A DNA stretch of 64,000 bases from Thermomicrobiales bacterium (GTDB lineage Bacteria; Chloroflexota; Chloroflexia; Thermomicrobiales; UBA6265): positions 1-64,000 of the forward strand of contig JAUJOZ010000012.1 of assembly GCA_030447415.1 (NCBI GenBank). The letters run 5' to 3'. The position numbers and the translations under genes are program-made. A model generated the notes under the pieces. That model was given only the letters and a program-made list of their open reading frames with translations, was not told the DNA's origin and searched no databases. Below are positions 17,683-27,634 of the stretch, piece by piece; within the stretch, counting starts at the first letter, position 1; each line of letters starts with the position of its first letter.

Positions 17683-20391
17683 ATGATTGCACTCGACCAT
17701 TCGCCCTTCGACACCGCACCAACCCAAGGTTCGCTGGCGTTGGCTCGCGTCCACGGCGACGACCTTCCCCCGCCGCCCCGGTTGGTTCCGCTCGCCCCGC
17801 CGCCCGCCGAGCCCGATCCTGAGGCAGGCGGCCCCGACGCAAGCACCACCAACCTGCCCGTGCCGCCAACGCCCCTCATCGGGCGCGAGCGGGAGGTCGA
17901 TACCGTCCGCCAACTCCTGCGCCGCGCCGACGTCCGCCTCCTGACCCTCACCGGCCCCGGCGGCGTCGGCAAGACCCGCCTCGCCCTCCAGGTGGCGACC
18001 GAGCGGGTCGAGGACTTCGCCGACGGCGTCTGGTTCGTCCCCCTCGCCTCCGTCCGCGACCCGGGCCTCGTCGCCTCGACCATCGCCAAGACGCTGGGCG
18101 TGCGGGAAGAGGGGGATCGACCGCTGGCGGTGACCCTGGCGGCCACGCTGCGCGACCGGCACCTGCTCCTGCTGCTCGACAACTTCGAGCAGGTGAACGC
18201 GGCGGCGCCCCTGGTGGCGGAGCTGCTTGCGGCCTGCCCCAAGCTGACGGTCCTGGTCACCAGCCGGGAGCGGCTGCGCGTGCGGGCCGAGCACGAATAC
18301 CCGGTAGCACCGCTGGAGCTGCCCGACGCCGCGTTCCCGGAGGCGGAGGACCCGCTCGCGGTCGAGCGCTGCGCGGCCGTGGCCCTCTTCGTCGACCGAG
18401 CGCGGGCGGTCGATCCTGGCTTCGTCCTGACGGCCGAAAACGCGGCGATCGTGACCGAGATCTGCCGCCGCCTCGACGGCCTGCCGCTCGCCATTGAGCT
18501 GGCCGCGGCGCGCACCCGCCTCCTCCCGCCGGGTGCGTTGCTGACCCGCCTGGAAGGACGGGTCGCCGTGCTCACAGGCGGCCCCCGCGACCTTCCAGCT
18601 CGGCAGCGGACGCTGCACGATGCTATCGCCTGGAGCTACGACCTCCTCGCACCGGCGGAGCAAGCCCTCTTCCGCCGCCTCACCGTCTTCGCCGGAGGCG
18701 GCACGCTGGCGGCAGCCGAAGCCGTCGCGGGTGCGGGGTGCGAGGTGCGGGGTGCGGACGCTGGTGAGGCGGCGGCGAGGGGCAGTCTAGCCCTCGCCCG
18801 CCGCACCCAAGACCTCGTCCCCGCCGTCCTCGACGGCCTGGCGTCGCTCGTCGACAAGAGCCTGCTCCGGCGGCAGGACCAAGCCGACGGGGAGCCCAGG
18901 TTCTGGATGCTCCGGACCGTTCGCGAGTTCGGCCGCGAGCTGCTCGAGTCGAGCGGCGAGGCCGCGGCCGCACAGCGTGCCCACGCCAACCACTTCCTTG
19001 CGCTGGCCGAGCGGGCAGAGCCGGAGTTGGTCGGCCCTGAGCAGGCACGGTGGCTGGACCGCCTCGAGGCCGAGCACGAGAACCTACGCGCCGCCCTCGG
19101 ATGGGCGGTCGACAGCGGCGGGGCCGAGATCGGTCAGCGGCTGGCCGGAGCACTCTGGCGATTCTGGGCCACTCGCGGCCACCTCAGCGAGGGCCGGCGG
19201 TGGCTGGAGCGGACGCTGGCGCTCGATCCCGAGCCGAGTCCGCGCCGGGGACTGGCGGCGCTGGCGGCTCGCGCCAAGGCGCTGCACCACCTCGGCAATA
19301 TGGACCTCGACCTCGGCGACTACGCGCAGGCCCGTCCGCTCTACGAGGCGGCGCTGGCGATCCGGCGCGAGCTGGGGAACAAGCGTGGCATCGCCGACTC
19401 GCTCAACGGCCTTGGCCTCCTGGCCGGCTACGCCGGCGACTACGAGCGGGCCCGGACGCTGCACGGGGAGGCGCGGGCGCTGCGCCACGAGATGGGAGAC
19501 AAGCGCGGCGTCGCCGTCTCGCTCAACAACCTGGGTGACGTTTCCCTTGATGAGGGCGACTATGCCGGAGCGCGCGCCTTGCACGAAGAAGCTCTGACGC
19601 TCTACCGCGCGGTCGGGGATACCGGTAACGTCGCCTACGCCTACGCCAACCTTGGTCGGGTTGCTACCGCCCAGGGCGACGAGGCGGTCGCGCGTCCACT
19701 CTTCGAGGAGAGTCTGCGCCGCTTCCGCGCCGTCGGCGACAAAACCGGGCTCGCCTATGCCCTCCACAACTTGGGCCTGGTCGCCCACCGCCAGGGCGAC
19801 AACCGGCGAGCGGTCGAGCATTATGTCGAGGCTCTCACGCTCCGGCGGGAGGTCGAGGATCGGCGCGGGATCGCCGAGTGCCTGGAAGGGCTCGCGGCGG
19901 TGGCCCTCGCGGGAAGCGAGCCCGCGCGCGGGGCGCGCCTGCTCGGGGCCGCTGAAGCGCTGCGGCACGCCATCAGCGCCCCGGTGCCGCCGACCGACCG
20001 CGCGGCGCACGCCCGCAGCGTAGCCGCGACTCGCGCTCGGCTCGGCCCGGCGGCGGCGACGGCGGCCCGGACCGCGGGTCGGTCGCTGACGCTGGAGGCG
20101 GCCCTGGCCGAGGCGTTCGCGGCTGCGAGCGCGGCTCAGGACGAGGCGGCATCCGCGCCGGTGCCCGCTGCCACGGCGACTGCGTCCACCTTGCCCGCCG
20201 GGATCAGTGAGCGGGAGGCCGAGGTGCTGCGGCTCCTGGCGACGGGTCTGACCAACGCCCAGATCGCCGACCGGCTCTTCATCAGCCCGCGCACCGTCAA
20301 CGCCCACCTGCACCGGATCTACGCCAAGCTAGACGTTCCTTCGCGCGCCGCCGCGATCCGCTTCGCACTCGACCACGGTCTCGCCGGGTAG
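17683..20391 (+). CDS. LuxR-family regulator with STAND ATPase and TPR domains (MalT-like layout)
   Basis: 902 residues. Residues 60-330 are an NB-ARC/AAA-like ATPase: LIGREREVD, Walker [11 protein letters not shown] (K97), Walker-B-like [17 protein letters not shown], and [13 protein letters not shown]. Residues about 500-750 hold tetratricopeptide repeats (pairs of [20 protein letters not shown] type). A C-terminal LuxR/GerE helix-turn-helix follows ([20 protein letters not shown] to [20 protein letters not shown]). It is a ligand- or partner-sensing activator that oligomerises on ATP. An in-frame low-complexity stretch around 18736-18812 ([18 protein letters not shown]) looks like inserted repeat DNA. 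The stop codon lies inside a REP-like hairpin. Confidence 0.9.
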   Translation: MIALDHSPFDTAPTQGSLALARVHGDDLPPPPRLVPLAPPPAEPDPEAGGPDASTTNLPVPPTPLIGREREVDTVRQLLRRADVRLLTLTGPGGVGKTRLALQVATERVEDFADGVWFVPLASVRDPGLVASTIAKTLGVREEGDRPLAVTLAATLRDRHLLLLLDNFEQVNAAAPLVAELLAACPKLTVLVTSRERLRVRAEHEYPVAPLELPDAAFPEAEDPLAVERCAAVALFVDRARAVDPGFVLTAENAAIVTEICRRLDGLPLAIELAAARTRLLPPGALLTRLEGRVAVLTGGPRDLPARQRTLHDAIAWSYDLLAPAEQALFRRLTVFAGGGTLAAAEAVAGAGCEVRGADAGEAAARGSLALARRTQDLVPAVLDGLASLVDKSLLRRQDQADGEPRFWMLRTVREFGRELLESSGEAAAAQRAHANHFLALAERAEPELVGPEQARWLDRLEAEHENLRAALGWAVDSGGAEIGQRLAGALWRFWATRGHLSEGRRWLERTLALDPEPSPRRGLAALAARAKALHHLGNMDLDLGDYAQARPLYEAALAIRRELGNKRGIADSLNGLGLLAGYAGDYERARTLHGEARALRHEMGDKRGVAVSLNNLGDVSLDEGDYAGARALHEEALTLYRAVGDTGNVAYAYANLGRVATAQGDEAVARPLFEESLRRFRAVGDKTGLAYALHNLGLVAHRQGDNRRAVEHYVEALTLRREVEDRRGIAECLEGLAAVALAGSEPARGARLLGAAEALRHAISAPVPPTDRAAHARSVAATRARLGPAAATAARTAGRSLTLEAALAEAFAAASAAQDEAASAPVPAATATASTLPAGISEREAEVLRLLATGLTNAQIADRLFISPRTVNAHLHRIYAKLDVPSRAAAIRFALDHGLAG

Positions 20392-20412
20392 GGGCGCCGC
20401 GCGCCCCTACCC
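20386..20412. repeat. REP-like palindrome overlapping the LuxR stop codon
   Basis: GGGTAGGGGCGC, a 3-base loop CGC, and GCGCCCCTACCC: a perfect 12-bp stem. The TAG stop (20389-20391) is part of the left arm. It shares the core GTAGGGGCGC with the palindrome at 14903-14930, so the two belong to one repeat family. No U-tract follows. Confidence 0.75.
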
Positions 20413-20832
20413 GCCCTCAGCTCCGGCGTTGAGGGCCGTGTGGACCACGTCCACGAACGATGCAGGGCCGCACGGCGGGCCGGCGACCGCGGTGGTCGGC
20501 GGCCGGCTCGCGTCTACCGCGTTGACACCGGCGGGGACGGAGCGCCCCGTCCCCGCCGGCCCCGACCGGGACCAGCAGCCTGACCTGCAGGTCCCGGTCG
20601 CGGTGCAGGACGAGGCCTGGCCGGGCAGCCGGTGGAACACCACGGAGGTTCCGCCGGCTTGGAAGCACGCGTCGGCGTCGGCGAAGGTGGTGCTGCAGAA
20701 CGGATTGCTCGCGTTCTGGCACGAGCAGCAGGTCTGCGCGCGGCGGACTGGCCGCGTCCGACGAGCGCCGCCACCCCGGCGGCCGCGGCCTCAGTCCACC
20801 GGGGCGGCGGGGGGCTGGGCGGTCTGTAAGGT
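20407..20832 (-). pseudogene. Remnant of a cysteine-rich exported protein gene
   Basis: The minus-strand frame ending at 20407 reads QTCCSCQNASNPFCSTTFAD, then DADACFQAGG, SSCTATGTCRSGCW and PPCGPASFVDVV, a spacing of cysteines like the exported proteins encoded nearby. It has no usable start. A fragment like the end of their Tat leader (AAAAGVAALVGRGQSAARR) lies just upstream but in another frame. This fits a frameshifted, N-terminally decayed paralogue. The call is tentative. Confidence 0.35.
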
Positions 20833-20844
20833 TTTTGTAAGGTC
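20824..20844 (+). promoter_or_regulatory. Direct-repeat regulator binding site upstream of the cysteine-rich gene
   Basis: TGTAAGGTTTT-TGTAAGGTCC: two GTAAGG copies (20826-20831 and 20837-20842) with an 11-base period, the layout bound by OmpR/PhoB-type response regulators. It sits about 65 bases before the next start codon, near a likely promoter. Confidence 0.45.
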
Positions 20845-20907
20845 CGCGCGCTACCGTGGGCGCGCGGGCCGCGGAGCGCGGGCCGAGAGTGACGGGGAGG
20901 ACGAGCC

Positions 20908-21441
20908 ATGGATGAGTCGCGGTTTGATGCCATCACCCGGGAGATGGCTGCCGGGGCGCCGCGGCGGGCCGTGCTGAAGGGCGTGGCCGCGGGGCTGGCC
21001 GCCTTGGTCGGGGCCAGGGCGAGCGCCGCCGCGGCCGGGGGGGACGGCGGCGGGAGGGGGCGGCGTCCGTGCTGCCCGAGCGGCTACACCGCCTTGTGCA
21101 CCATCGCTGGCCGCCCCACCTGCACCAACACCACCAGCGACCCCGACAACTGCGGGGCCTGCGGCACGGTGTGCCCGAGCGGCGTCTGCACCGCGGGCGT
21201 CTGCAGCGGCGGCGGGGGCTGCCCGAGCGGCACCACCGACTGCAACGGCGTCTGCGTGGACCTGAGCACCGACGAGAGCAACTGCGGGACCTGCGGCACA
21301 CCCTGCGGAAGCGGGGAGACCTGCGTCGCCGGGCTCTGCACCGGCAGCGTGGTGTCGGTGTGTGGGGACGGCATCTGTGACTTTGCCGCCGGCGAGGATT
21401 GCTCCACCTGCCCAGAAGATTGCGGGCCCTGCCCGGCCTAA
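20908..21441 (+). CDS. Tat-exported cysteine-rich repeat protein
   Basis: 177 residues with 23 cysteines. Leader: FDAITREMAAGAPRRAVLKG then a hydrophobic AAGLAALVGA stretch and alanine-rich cleavage site, a twin-arginine type signal. The mature part contains two NCG-x-CG-x-x-C repeats (DNCGACGTVCPSG and SNCGTCGTPCGSG) and a final CGDGICDFAAGEDCSTCPED module, resembling disulfide-rich repeats of myxobacterial and Thermomicrobia surface proteins. GGGGAGG precedes ATG 20908. Export folded through Tat fits a protein with many disulfides. Function unknown, possibly binding at the surface. Confidence 0.8.
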   Translation: MDESRFDAITREMAAGAPRRAVLKGVAAGLAALVGARASAAAAGGDGGGRGRRPCCPSGYTALCTIAGRPTCTNTTSDPDNCGACGTVCPSGVCTAGVCSGGGGCPSGTTDCNGVCVDLSTDESNCGTCGTPCGSGETCVAGLCTGSVVSVCGDGICDFAAGEDCSTCPEDCGPCPA

Positions 21442-21482
21442 CCCGACGGGCTTGTCGTTGCGCCTAGCGGGGCCACGTGGCG

Positions 21483-21755
21483 TCAGACCGGCTCCCAAGG
21501 GCGGCCGGTGAGGTCGAGGTGGAGCAGGTCGAGCTCAGCCCGGGCGGCGGCCAGGAGCCGGGTCGTGGCCCGCAGGTGAACCGCTTGCATCTTCCGCCGC
21601 TCCCGTTCGTCCGGGGGCACGGCGCCCTCGGCGGAGACGTAGGTGTAGAGCAGCCCGACTTCCATCAGGGTGTCGGCCACTTCCGCAATCAGCGGGGCGA
21701 GGTGGTCGGGAGAGGCGAGTCCTGCCGGCGCACCATCGACCCACTGGAGTGCCAT
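21483..21755 (-). CDS. Small helical hypothetical protein
   Basis: 90 residues from ATG 21755, preceded by GGAGGA at 8-base spacing. The sequence is strongly helical and amphipathic (LAPLIAEVADTLMEVGLLYT, LRATTRLLAAARAELDLL) with no membrane segment or cysteine. No family recognised. It lies convergent to the cysteine-rich gene, 41 bases from its stop. Confidence 0.6.
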   Translation of the reverse strand: MALQWVDGAPAGLASPDHLAPLIAEVADTLMEVGLLYTYVSAEGAVPPDERERRKMQAVHLRATTRLLAAARAELDLLHLDLTGRPWEPV

Positions 21756-22020
21756 GCGCGTCCTCCGTGCCTTCCGCGGCAACGGAGGTTGGCACACGTG
21801 TCATCGCCCTGCTGTGGCAGCGCCGTGGGGGGCCATGGTGCCTCCGCCTTCGACCCGGACGGCGACGGGGTGCTAGACCTGGGGCCGACGAGGGAGCGGG
21901 GAGCGTCCGCCACGGCCCAGAGGCGGGACATTGGCCTGCTGCCGCGTTGCTGACGCGCCCGGACGCGACGGGCCGCCGGGGATCAGCGCGGCGGCCCCTC
22001 GTGCGTGTCCGCGCTGGTGG

Positions 22021-22647
22021 CTACACCGTGGTGCAGAGCGGGACGCAGCGGTTGAGGCCATCACCGCAGACCACCTCCTGGCAGTGCTGCCCCTGGGGAC
22101 ACTCCGCGGTGCTGGTGCACGCCTGCGGGATCTGTTCGCATGTGAGGGGGTGGGGGATACAGTGTGTGGGACCCTCGACGCTGGGGTAACTGCAGCGGCA
22201 GCCTGCGGGGCAGCCGTGACCAGCCCCGCAGGTCTCGGCGCAGCTCTGGTTGAGTAGGCACGCGTCCTGCCCCGCCGCGCAGCAGGTCGCCGTCGCGCCG
22301 GTCCCGCACGGCGGCTGGCCCGTCGCCGGACAGACACACTGGCACGTCGAGCCGCTCAGGGTCGTCCCCGCCGGACAGGCGGTGCTGACGCACTGGCCGC
22401 CGCGGGCCGTGGTGCTACCCGGACAGGTACACCGCCGGGTCTGCAGGTCGCACAGACCAGAGGCGCAGTGCTCGTTCTGCAGGCAGGTCGCCCCCGGTGG
22501 GCGGCCGTGACTGGCCCCGGCCCGCCGCAAGCCAAGGTGGGAGAGTGCCCCAGCCCCCGCTCCACCGAGAAGACCCTTCAGGACACGGCGGCGGGACGTG
22601 CCAGCCGCCAGCATCCGGGTCCAATCATCAAAGTGTGTCCCATCCAT
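22021..22647 (-). CDS. Tat-exported cysteine-rich protein, second copy
   Basis: 208 residues with 27 cysteines. Leader: FDDWTRMLAAGTSRRRVLKG, GLLGGAGAGALSHLGL, the same architecture as the protein at 20908. The mature part has irregular Cys-rich modules (CLQNEHCASGLCDLQTRRC, CTSTAECPQGQHCQEVVCGD). GGAGGAAG precedes ATG 22647; the frame open upstream is not used. Likely disulfide-stabilised surface or secreted protein of unknown role. Confidence 0.78.
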   Translation of the reverse strand: MDGTHFDDWTRMLAAGTSRRRVLKGLLGGAGAGALSHLGLRRAGASHGRPPGATCLQNEHCASGLCDLQTRRCTCPGSTTARGGQCVSTACPAGTTLSGSTCQCVCPATGQPPCGTGATATCCAAGQDACLLNQSCAETCGAGHGCPAGCRCSYPSVEGPTHCIPHPLTCEQIPQACTSTAECPQGQHCQEVVCGDGLNRCVPLCTTV

Positions 22648-22852
22648 CCGTCTTCCTCCGCTGGCGCACGCGCGGACCGGCCCGCGCTGCCTGGTGCCAC
22701 GCATCCACCACGCGGTCGCCACGTGGCTCAGTCTGCCGGGGCGGAGCGCGGCGCGCATCAGTCAAAGGACGGGTTTCGTGGGCGACGCCGGGCGAGCATC
22801 CCCTTCTTAGGGAAGGGGGGTGGCGGCCGGTGCGCTCGGGACGGAGGCTGGG

Positions 22853-25288
22853 TCAGGCAAGCCCACGGCGGTGGGCTTCGGAAACGGCGGCGGCACGTGA
22901 GCCAACGCCAAGCTTGGCGAGGATGCTGGAGACGTGGCCCTTGACCGTGGGGAGGCTGATGAAGAGGGCGTCGGCGATCGCGCGGTTGGAGTGGCCCGCG
23001 GCGAGCAAGCTCAGCACCTCGCGCTCGCGGAATGTCAGATCGCATCCGGTGTCGGGGGCAGGCCCGGCCGGTGCCGGAGACGACACCACCGGTTCGGATC
23101 CGGAATCGCCGGCGGGGGCCACCGCCTCGAGCGCCGCCGCGGCCGCGGCGGCCGCCTGCTCGGGGGGTAACGCCCGGCCCTCAGGCCAGGCGGTGGCGAA
23201 CGCCGCCTCGCCCAGCTCGAGACGCGCCGCGTTGGTGGCCCGCTCGTACGCGGCCCGCTCGGGCAGCGCAAAGGCGGAGCCGAGGGCCTCGTTCAGGGCG
23301 GCTGTGGCGCCGAACAGGCGGGCCGCCCGCGCCGGCCCGCCGCGAGCCGCGGCCAGGACGGCGACGGCGGGCAGGCAAAAGGTGAGGGCGTGCTTGTTTC
23401 CCGAGGCCGCGACCAAGGCTAGGGCCTCCGCGAGCCAGGCCGCGCCCCGTGCGGCGTCCCCCCGATCGCTGGCCGCGAGGCCGAGGTAGCCGAGGGCGAT
23501 CACCATGCCCCGCGCGTCCCCAGCCTGCTGCCACTGGATCACGGCCTCCTCCAGGAGTGTCATCGCTCCGTCATGGTCGCCCCGGCCGTAGGCGACAACC
23601 CCCAGATGGTACGTCGCCAGCGTCGCGAGGAACGTCGCGCCTGCCCCAACGAGCCGGTTGCGGGCTTCGGCGAACCGGGACGCGGCCCGGTCGTATTCCC
23701 CTCAGTCCTCTGCGTCGACCCCGAGCAGGAACAGGGCGCCGCCAATCCCCTGAGGATCCCCCAGATCCTGGGCGAGCGCGAGGCTCCGTTCGGCAAGCGC
23801 GACCGCCGGCTGCTCCTCGCCCAGGTAGTGGGCCAGCAGCGCTGATCCGAACAGGGCGCGGACGCGGGCGGCCGCCGATGCTCCCGCGCCGCGGGCCAAC
23901 GTGCGCCCCAGCCAGGCCCGCCCCTCGCCCCAGTGATCCCGGAAGTACCAGAACCACGACAGCGCCCCGGCCAGACGCAGGCCCTCCTCCGTCGCCCCAG
24001 CGTCCTCCAGCCACGCGAGCGCCGCCCGCAGGTTGTCGTGGTCCGCTTCGAGTCGGGTCAGGGGCCGCTCCGCGTTCGCGCTCGAGGTTATCGCCGCCCA
24101 CGTCTGCTCTGCCAGCGCGAGGCACCAGTCCGCGTGCCGGCGGCGCAGCGCCGTCTCCTCGCCGCTCGCGACCAGCTGCTCCAGCGCATACTCCCGGATC
24201 GTCTCCAGCATGGAGAAACGGGGGCCCGCCGCGTCCCCGCCGTCCGGTCCCTCGTCGACCCGCAGCAGGCTACGGTCAACGAGTGTCGCCAGGTCCGCCG
24301 CCACGTCGATCCCCGATTCGCCCGCCGCGTTTGCCACCGCCTCGGCTGCTTCGACCTCGCAACCGCCCACGAAGACGGCAAGTCGTCGGAAGAGCGTCCG
24401 CTCCCCGGGCGAGAGGAGGTCGTGACTCCAAGCAATTGCGTCGCGCAGGGTGCGCTGGCGAGCCGGCAGGTCGCGCGGCCCGCCGGTCAGCAGCGGCAGC
24501 CGGCGGCGTCCGAGGCGGGTCAGGAGAGCAGCCGGCGGGAAGAGCCGGACCTGGGCCGCCGCCAGCTCGATGGCCAGCGGCAGTCCGTCCAGCCGCCGGC
24601 AGATAGCGGCCACGGCCGCCGCGTTGGCATCGGTGAGGGCAAACGTAGGCTTGACCGCTTGGGCGCGGGCGACGAAGAGGCGGACCGCCGGGACGGCCGC
24701 GAGGTCAGGCAGGGGTAGGAGGTGGACGGGGTCGGGGACCATCAGCGACGGGACCGGGAAGAGGTTCTCGCCGCGAAGGCGCAGGCGCTCCCGGCTGGTC
24801 ACCAGCGCCTTCAGGCGGGGACAGGCCGCAAGGAGGTCGGACAGGAGCGGGGCCACCGCCGCCACTTGCTCGAAGTTGTCGAGCACGAGCAGCAGCTGGC
24901 GGTCACGCAGCAGCGCGGCAAGGCGGCGCCTGGAGTCCAGGTCGCCCTCCTGCCGCAGTCCCAGCGCCTGCGCGATGGTCGGCGCGACGAGGGTCGGGTC
25001 GGCGACCGGCGCGAGGTCCACGAACCGGGCACCGTCGGCGAAGTCGTCGTCGAGGTCGGCGGCTGCCTGGATGGCCAGCCGGGTCTTGCCGACGCCGCCG
25101 GGTCCGGTCAGCGTCAGGAGGCGGACGTCCGGACGTCGCAGCAGGTCGACGATCGCCGCCAGCTCGCACTCGCGCCCGACGAGCGGGGTCAGCGGCAGCG
25201 GGAGTTCGTTCGCGGCGTCGTGACGAGGCACCGCGGCGATCAATGCCGCCTGGTCCCCGTGGATGTTCCGTGGCACAACGGCAGACAT
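22853..25288 (-). pseudogene. LuxR-family STAND-ATPase/TPR regulator interrupted by an in-frame TGA
   Basis: Read through, 811 residues with the layout of the regulator at 17683: [10 protein letters not shown], Walker [11 protein letters not shown] (K69), [32 protein letters not shown], TPRs, and a C-terminal LuxR helix-turn-helix (FREREVLSLLAAGHSNRAIA to VKGHVSSILAKLGVGSRAAA). One TGA (23702-23704, codon 529) sits between LLGVDAED and GEYDRAASRFAEARNRL in the same frame, where family members have Arg, Gln or Gly. No frameshift is present and both sides keep coding character. It is either a fresh nonsense mutation, a sequence error or a readthrough site. Without readthrough the sensor half would lack its DNA-binding domain. 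ATG 25288 follows GAGGGA. Confidence 0.85.
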
Positions 25289-25399
25289 GCCGTGGGTCCC
25301 TCATCGTCCGACCACCGCGCTCAGTCCAATGATGTAGCCTGAACCGGTGACCGTCAACCACGTTTCCCGGTGGGCGCGTAGCGGAAGGGGGGAGGTGCC

Positions 25400-26020
25400 G
25401 TGGAATGCCTAGCGGCATCGCCCCCTCGCTGGACGCGGGCAGACAGGGAGCGCGCCAGCACGAGAGCCGCTGTCGGCTACGGTTGGTCGATCTTCGACCC
25501 CTTGGCCGCATACGGCGTCCGGGCCTGCTTGGGCCTGACCGGCACGTCGGCCAGGCTCAACGGTGACTGGGCCGGTGCATCGTCCAACGGCCATCACCTG
25601 CCCGACCACACGTTCAGCCACCGCTCGTTCACCGGCCTCAGCATGGGCGCGGTCACATCCTCCCCGGCCGAGCGCCTGGACGGGCTGATGACGACGGCCA
25701 AGGCCGCGAAGGCGATCTCGGGTGTCCCCGGCGCGCCCTGGTCCCGGCTCCTGTACGGCGACCACGACGCCGGTGTTCGACGCGACACCTCGGGCGTCGG
25801 CTTCTTGAACAACGCGATGTGGACGGTCGACCCGCTCGGTTGGAATGGCCTCTCCAACGACCAGGTCGCCAACCGCGTCCAGGCCAACCACGGCGATGGC
25901 TCCATCCACCGCCTCCACGCCGGCTTCGAATCACCGGACGGCCCGGTCCTACCAGGCATCATTGACGGCTTGCGGACGAAGGGCTACGCCTTCGGCGCTG
26001 TCCCCCAGGTCGTCGGCTGA
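25400..26020 (+). pseudogene. Degenerate polysaccharide deacetylase (NodB-like)
   Basis: 206 codons from GTG (after GGGGGGAGG). The C-terminal two thirds follow a NodB fold: HTFSHR (metal His pair, usually HTxxHP), LLYGDHDAGVR (usually RPPYG), MWTVDPLGWN, and PVLPGIIDGLRTKGYAFGAV. The N-terminal catalytic TFDDG strand is missing, replaced by unrelated sequence, and the His of the last motif reads SIHRLHAG instead of VLMHVG. Loss of the Asp pair argues for an inactive remnant. A divergent non-catalytic protein is possible. Confidence 0.6.
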
Positions 26021-26158
26021 CGCCGCCTCGATTAAGCAGGGCGATTAAGCAGGTCTGACACTTTGCCGTGGCCTCGCGCGTTCTAGAGTGGGAACCGGTG
26101 ATACCCGGTCCCGCCCCCGCGACTGCGCGGGGGCCCTGAGCGACGAAGGACGAACGCC

Positions 26159-27286
26159 ATGGCACGACGAACGCGCGGTTCGATGGGGGCGCTCGGCGTG
26201 ACGGCGCTGGCGCTGACGTTGACGCTGGCGGCGCTGACACTCGCGCTCGCCGGCTCGGCTTTCTCGGCGAGGGGAGCGGAGGCGGCCGGCACCGCCTCGC
26301 TCACGATCCACAACCGAATCTGCCCGGAGGAGTTCGCCGGGCCGGGCTATTACGGCGCCTGCCACGATACCCCGGCACCGGCCGGTCTCAGCTTCACGAT
26401 CGCGGGACCCGAGGGCCGGGAGGCGCCGACCGACGCGAGCGGCAACGTTGCCTTCGCGAATCTCCCCGCCGGCACCTACACCATCTCCGGTGGGCCGCCG
26501 GGCGATTTCACCGATCTGACCGTCTACTGCGCGCCGGCTTCGGCGCCGGGGACCCCGTTCCCGTTCGCCTACGCGGGCGGTGGCTTCCAGATCACCCTGA
26601 CCCTGGCGGAGGGCGACGCCGTCGTCTGCGATTGGTACAACACGCCGCTGGACCAGGGTGGCGGCACGCCGCAGAGCGCGGCGTTGACGATCCGCGGCCG
26701 CATCTGCCCGGTGGACTACGCCGGGACCGACTTCTTCAACGCCTGCACTGAGCCGGTGCCGTCAAGTCTGACCTACACGATCGAAGGCCCGGAGACGGCG
26801 ACCGTGTCGCCCGACGCCAAGGGCAACGTGGTCTTCACCGACCTGACGCCCGGGACCTACACCGTCTACGGCGGCGTGCCGGGCGAGTTTGCCCGCCTCA
26901 AGGTCGTCTGCACGACGGCGGCGTCTCCCTACCCGGCCGTGCCGTTCACCCCGCTCGGCGGCGGCGTGCGCGGACCCAACGACCTGACGAGGATCGAGAT
27001 CACCCTCGACGCCGGTGACGACGTGGTCTGCAGCTTCTACCACATCCCCGAGGACCTGAGCGGCGCCTCGCCCAGCCCGAAGCCGACGGCCAAGCCCACG
27101 GCCAAGCCGACGGCCAAGCCGAGCGCGGCCCCGTCGGTGACGAACCTGCCGAACACCGGCACCGGCGCCGGCACGTCCGGTGTCCTGGGGACGGACGCCT
27201 CGCCGGTGTTCCTCCTCGTGACCGTCGGCGGCTTGGCGGTCGCCGGCCTGATCCTCGTGATCGCCGCGCGGCGCCGACTCGCGTAG
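26159..27286 (+). CDS. LPNTG-anchored surface protein with two beta-sandwich repeats
   Basis: 375 residues. Residues 1-43 are a signal peptide. Two repeats of about 120 residues (SLTIHNRICPEEFAG to DWYNTPL; ALTIRGRICPVDYAG to SFYHIPED) each contain a GNVxFxxLxPGTYTxxGG core, like the Cys-containing modules at the C-terminus of the giant protein at 43-7068. A PTAK linker repeated three times, LPNTG, a hydrophobic helix and RRR end the protein, as in sortase substrates. AAGGA lies about 9 bases before ATG. Probably anchored on the cell surface. Confidence 0.82.
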   Translation: MARRTRGSMGALGVTALALTLTLAALTLALAGSAFSARGAEAAGTASLTIHNRICPEEFAGPGYYGACHDTPAPAGLSFTIAGPEGREAPTDASGNVAFANLPAGTYTISGGPPGDFTDLTVYCAPASAPGTPFPFAYAGGGFQITLTLAEGDAVVCDWYNTPLDQGGGTPQSAALTIRGRICPVDYAGTDFFNACTEPVPSSLTYTIEGPETATVSPDAKGNVVFTDLTPGTYTVYGGVPGEFARLKVVCTTAASPYPAVPFTPLGGGVRGPNDLTRIEITLDAGDDVVCSFYHIPEDLSGASPSPKPTAKPTAKPTAKPSAAPSVTNLPNTGTGAGTSGVLGTDASPVFLLVTVGGLAVAGLILVIAARRRLA

Positions 27287-27634
27287 CCCACTCCACGCCC
27301 ACGCCGCCAGCCACGGCCAGGGCGCCTCTTCTCTCCTGGCGACCGCTCGGCCCGAAAGGGTGCGGGCGGTCGCCGCGTGTGGGGTCGGGGACGCTCCTCA
27401 CGCCCGGCCGTCGCCCCCTGGACACCCGGCCCGATGGCCGGGGTGGGGAGCGCCAATGGGCCGGCGGAGGTTAGGATTGGATCGATCTCCCTGTTGGCAG
27501 GACGTCCGGCTACAGGACGCCCGCCAATACCCGAGTCAGGATCCCGATCAGCCCCCCTCCCTGCCCTGGGTCGGATACCCTCCGAGCGGCGGCCGGGCGT
27601 GAGGCGATAACCGCCGGCCCCGTTGAGGACCTTC
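27287..27634. other. Intergenic region
   Basis: 348 bases with no gene, tRNA or strong hairpin that I can support. It should contain the promoter of the HipA-like kinase pair. Confidence 0.4.

Larger units (their letters stand above)
20392..20907. other. Intergenic region with a repeat, a gene remnant and a regulatory site
   Basis: 516 bases holding the REP-like hairpin, a degenerate cysteine-rich reading frame on the minus strand (listed separately), and a direct-repeat promoter motif before the next gene. Confidence 0.5.

Noticed and set aside
20429..20977. Plus-strand 182-codon open frame running into the cysteine-rich gene
   Set aside because: No coding bias, runs through the direct-repeat promoter motif and the next gene's start in another frame.
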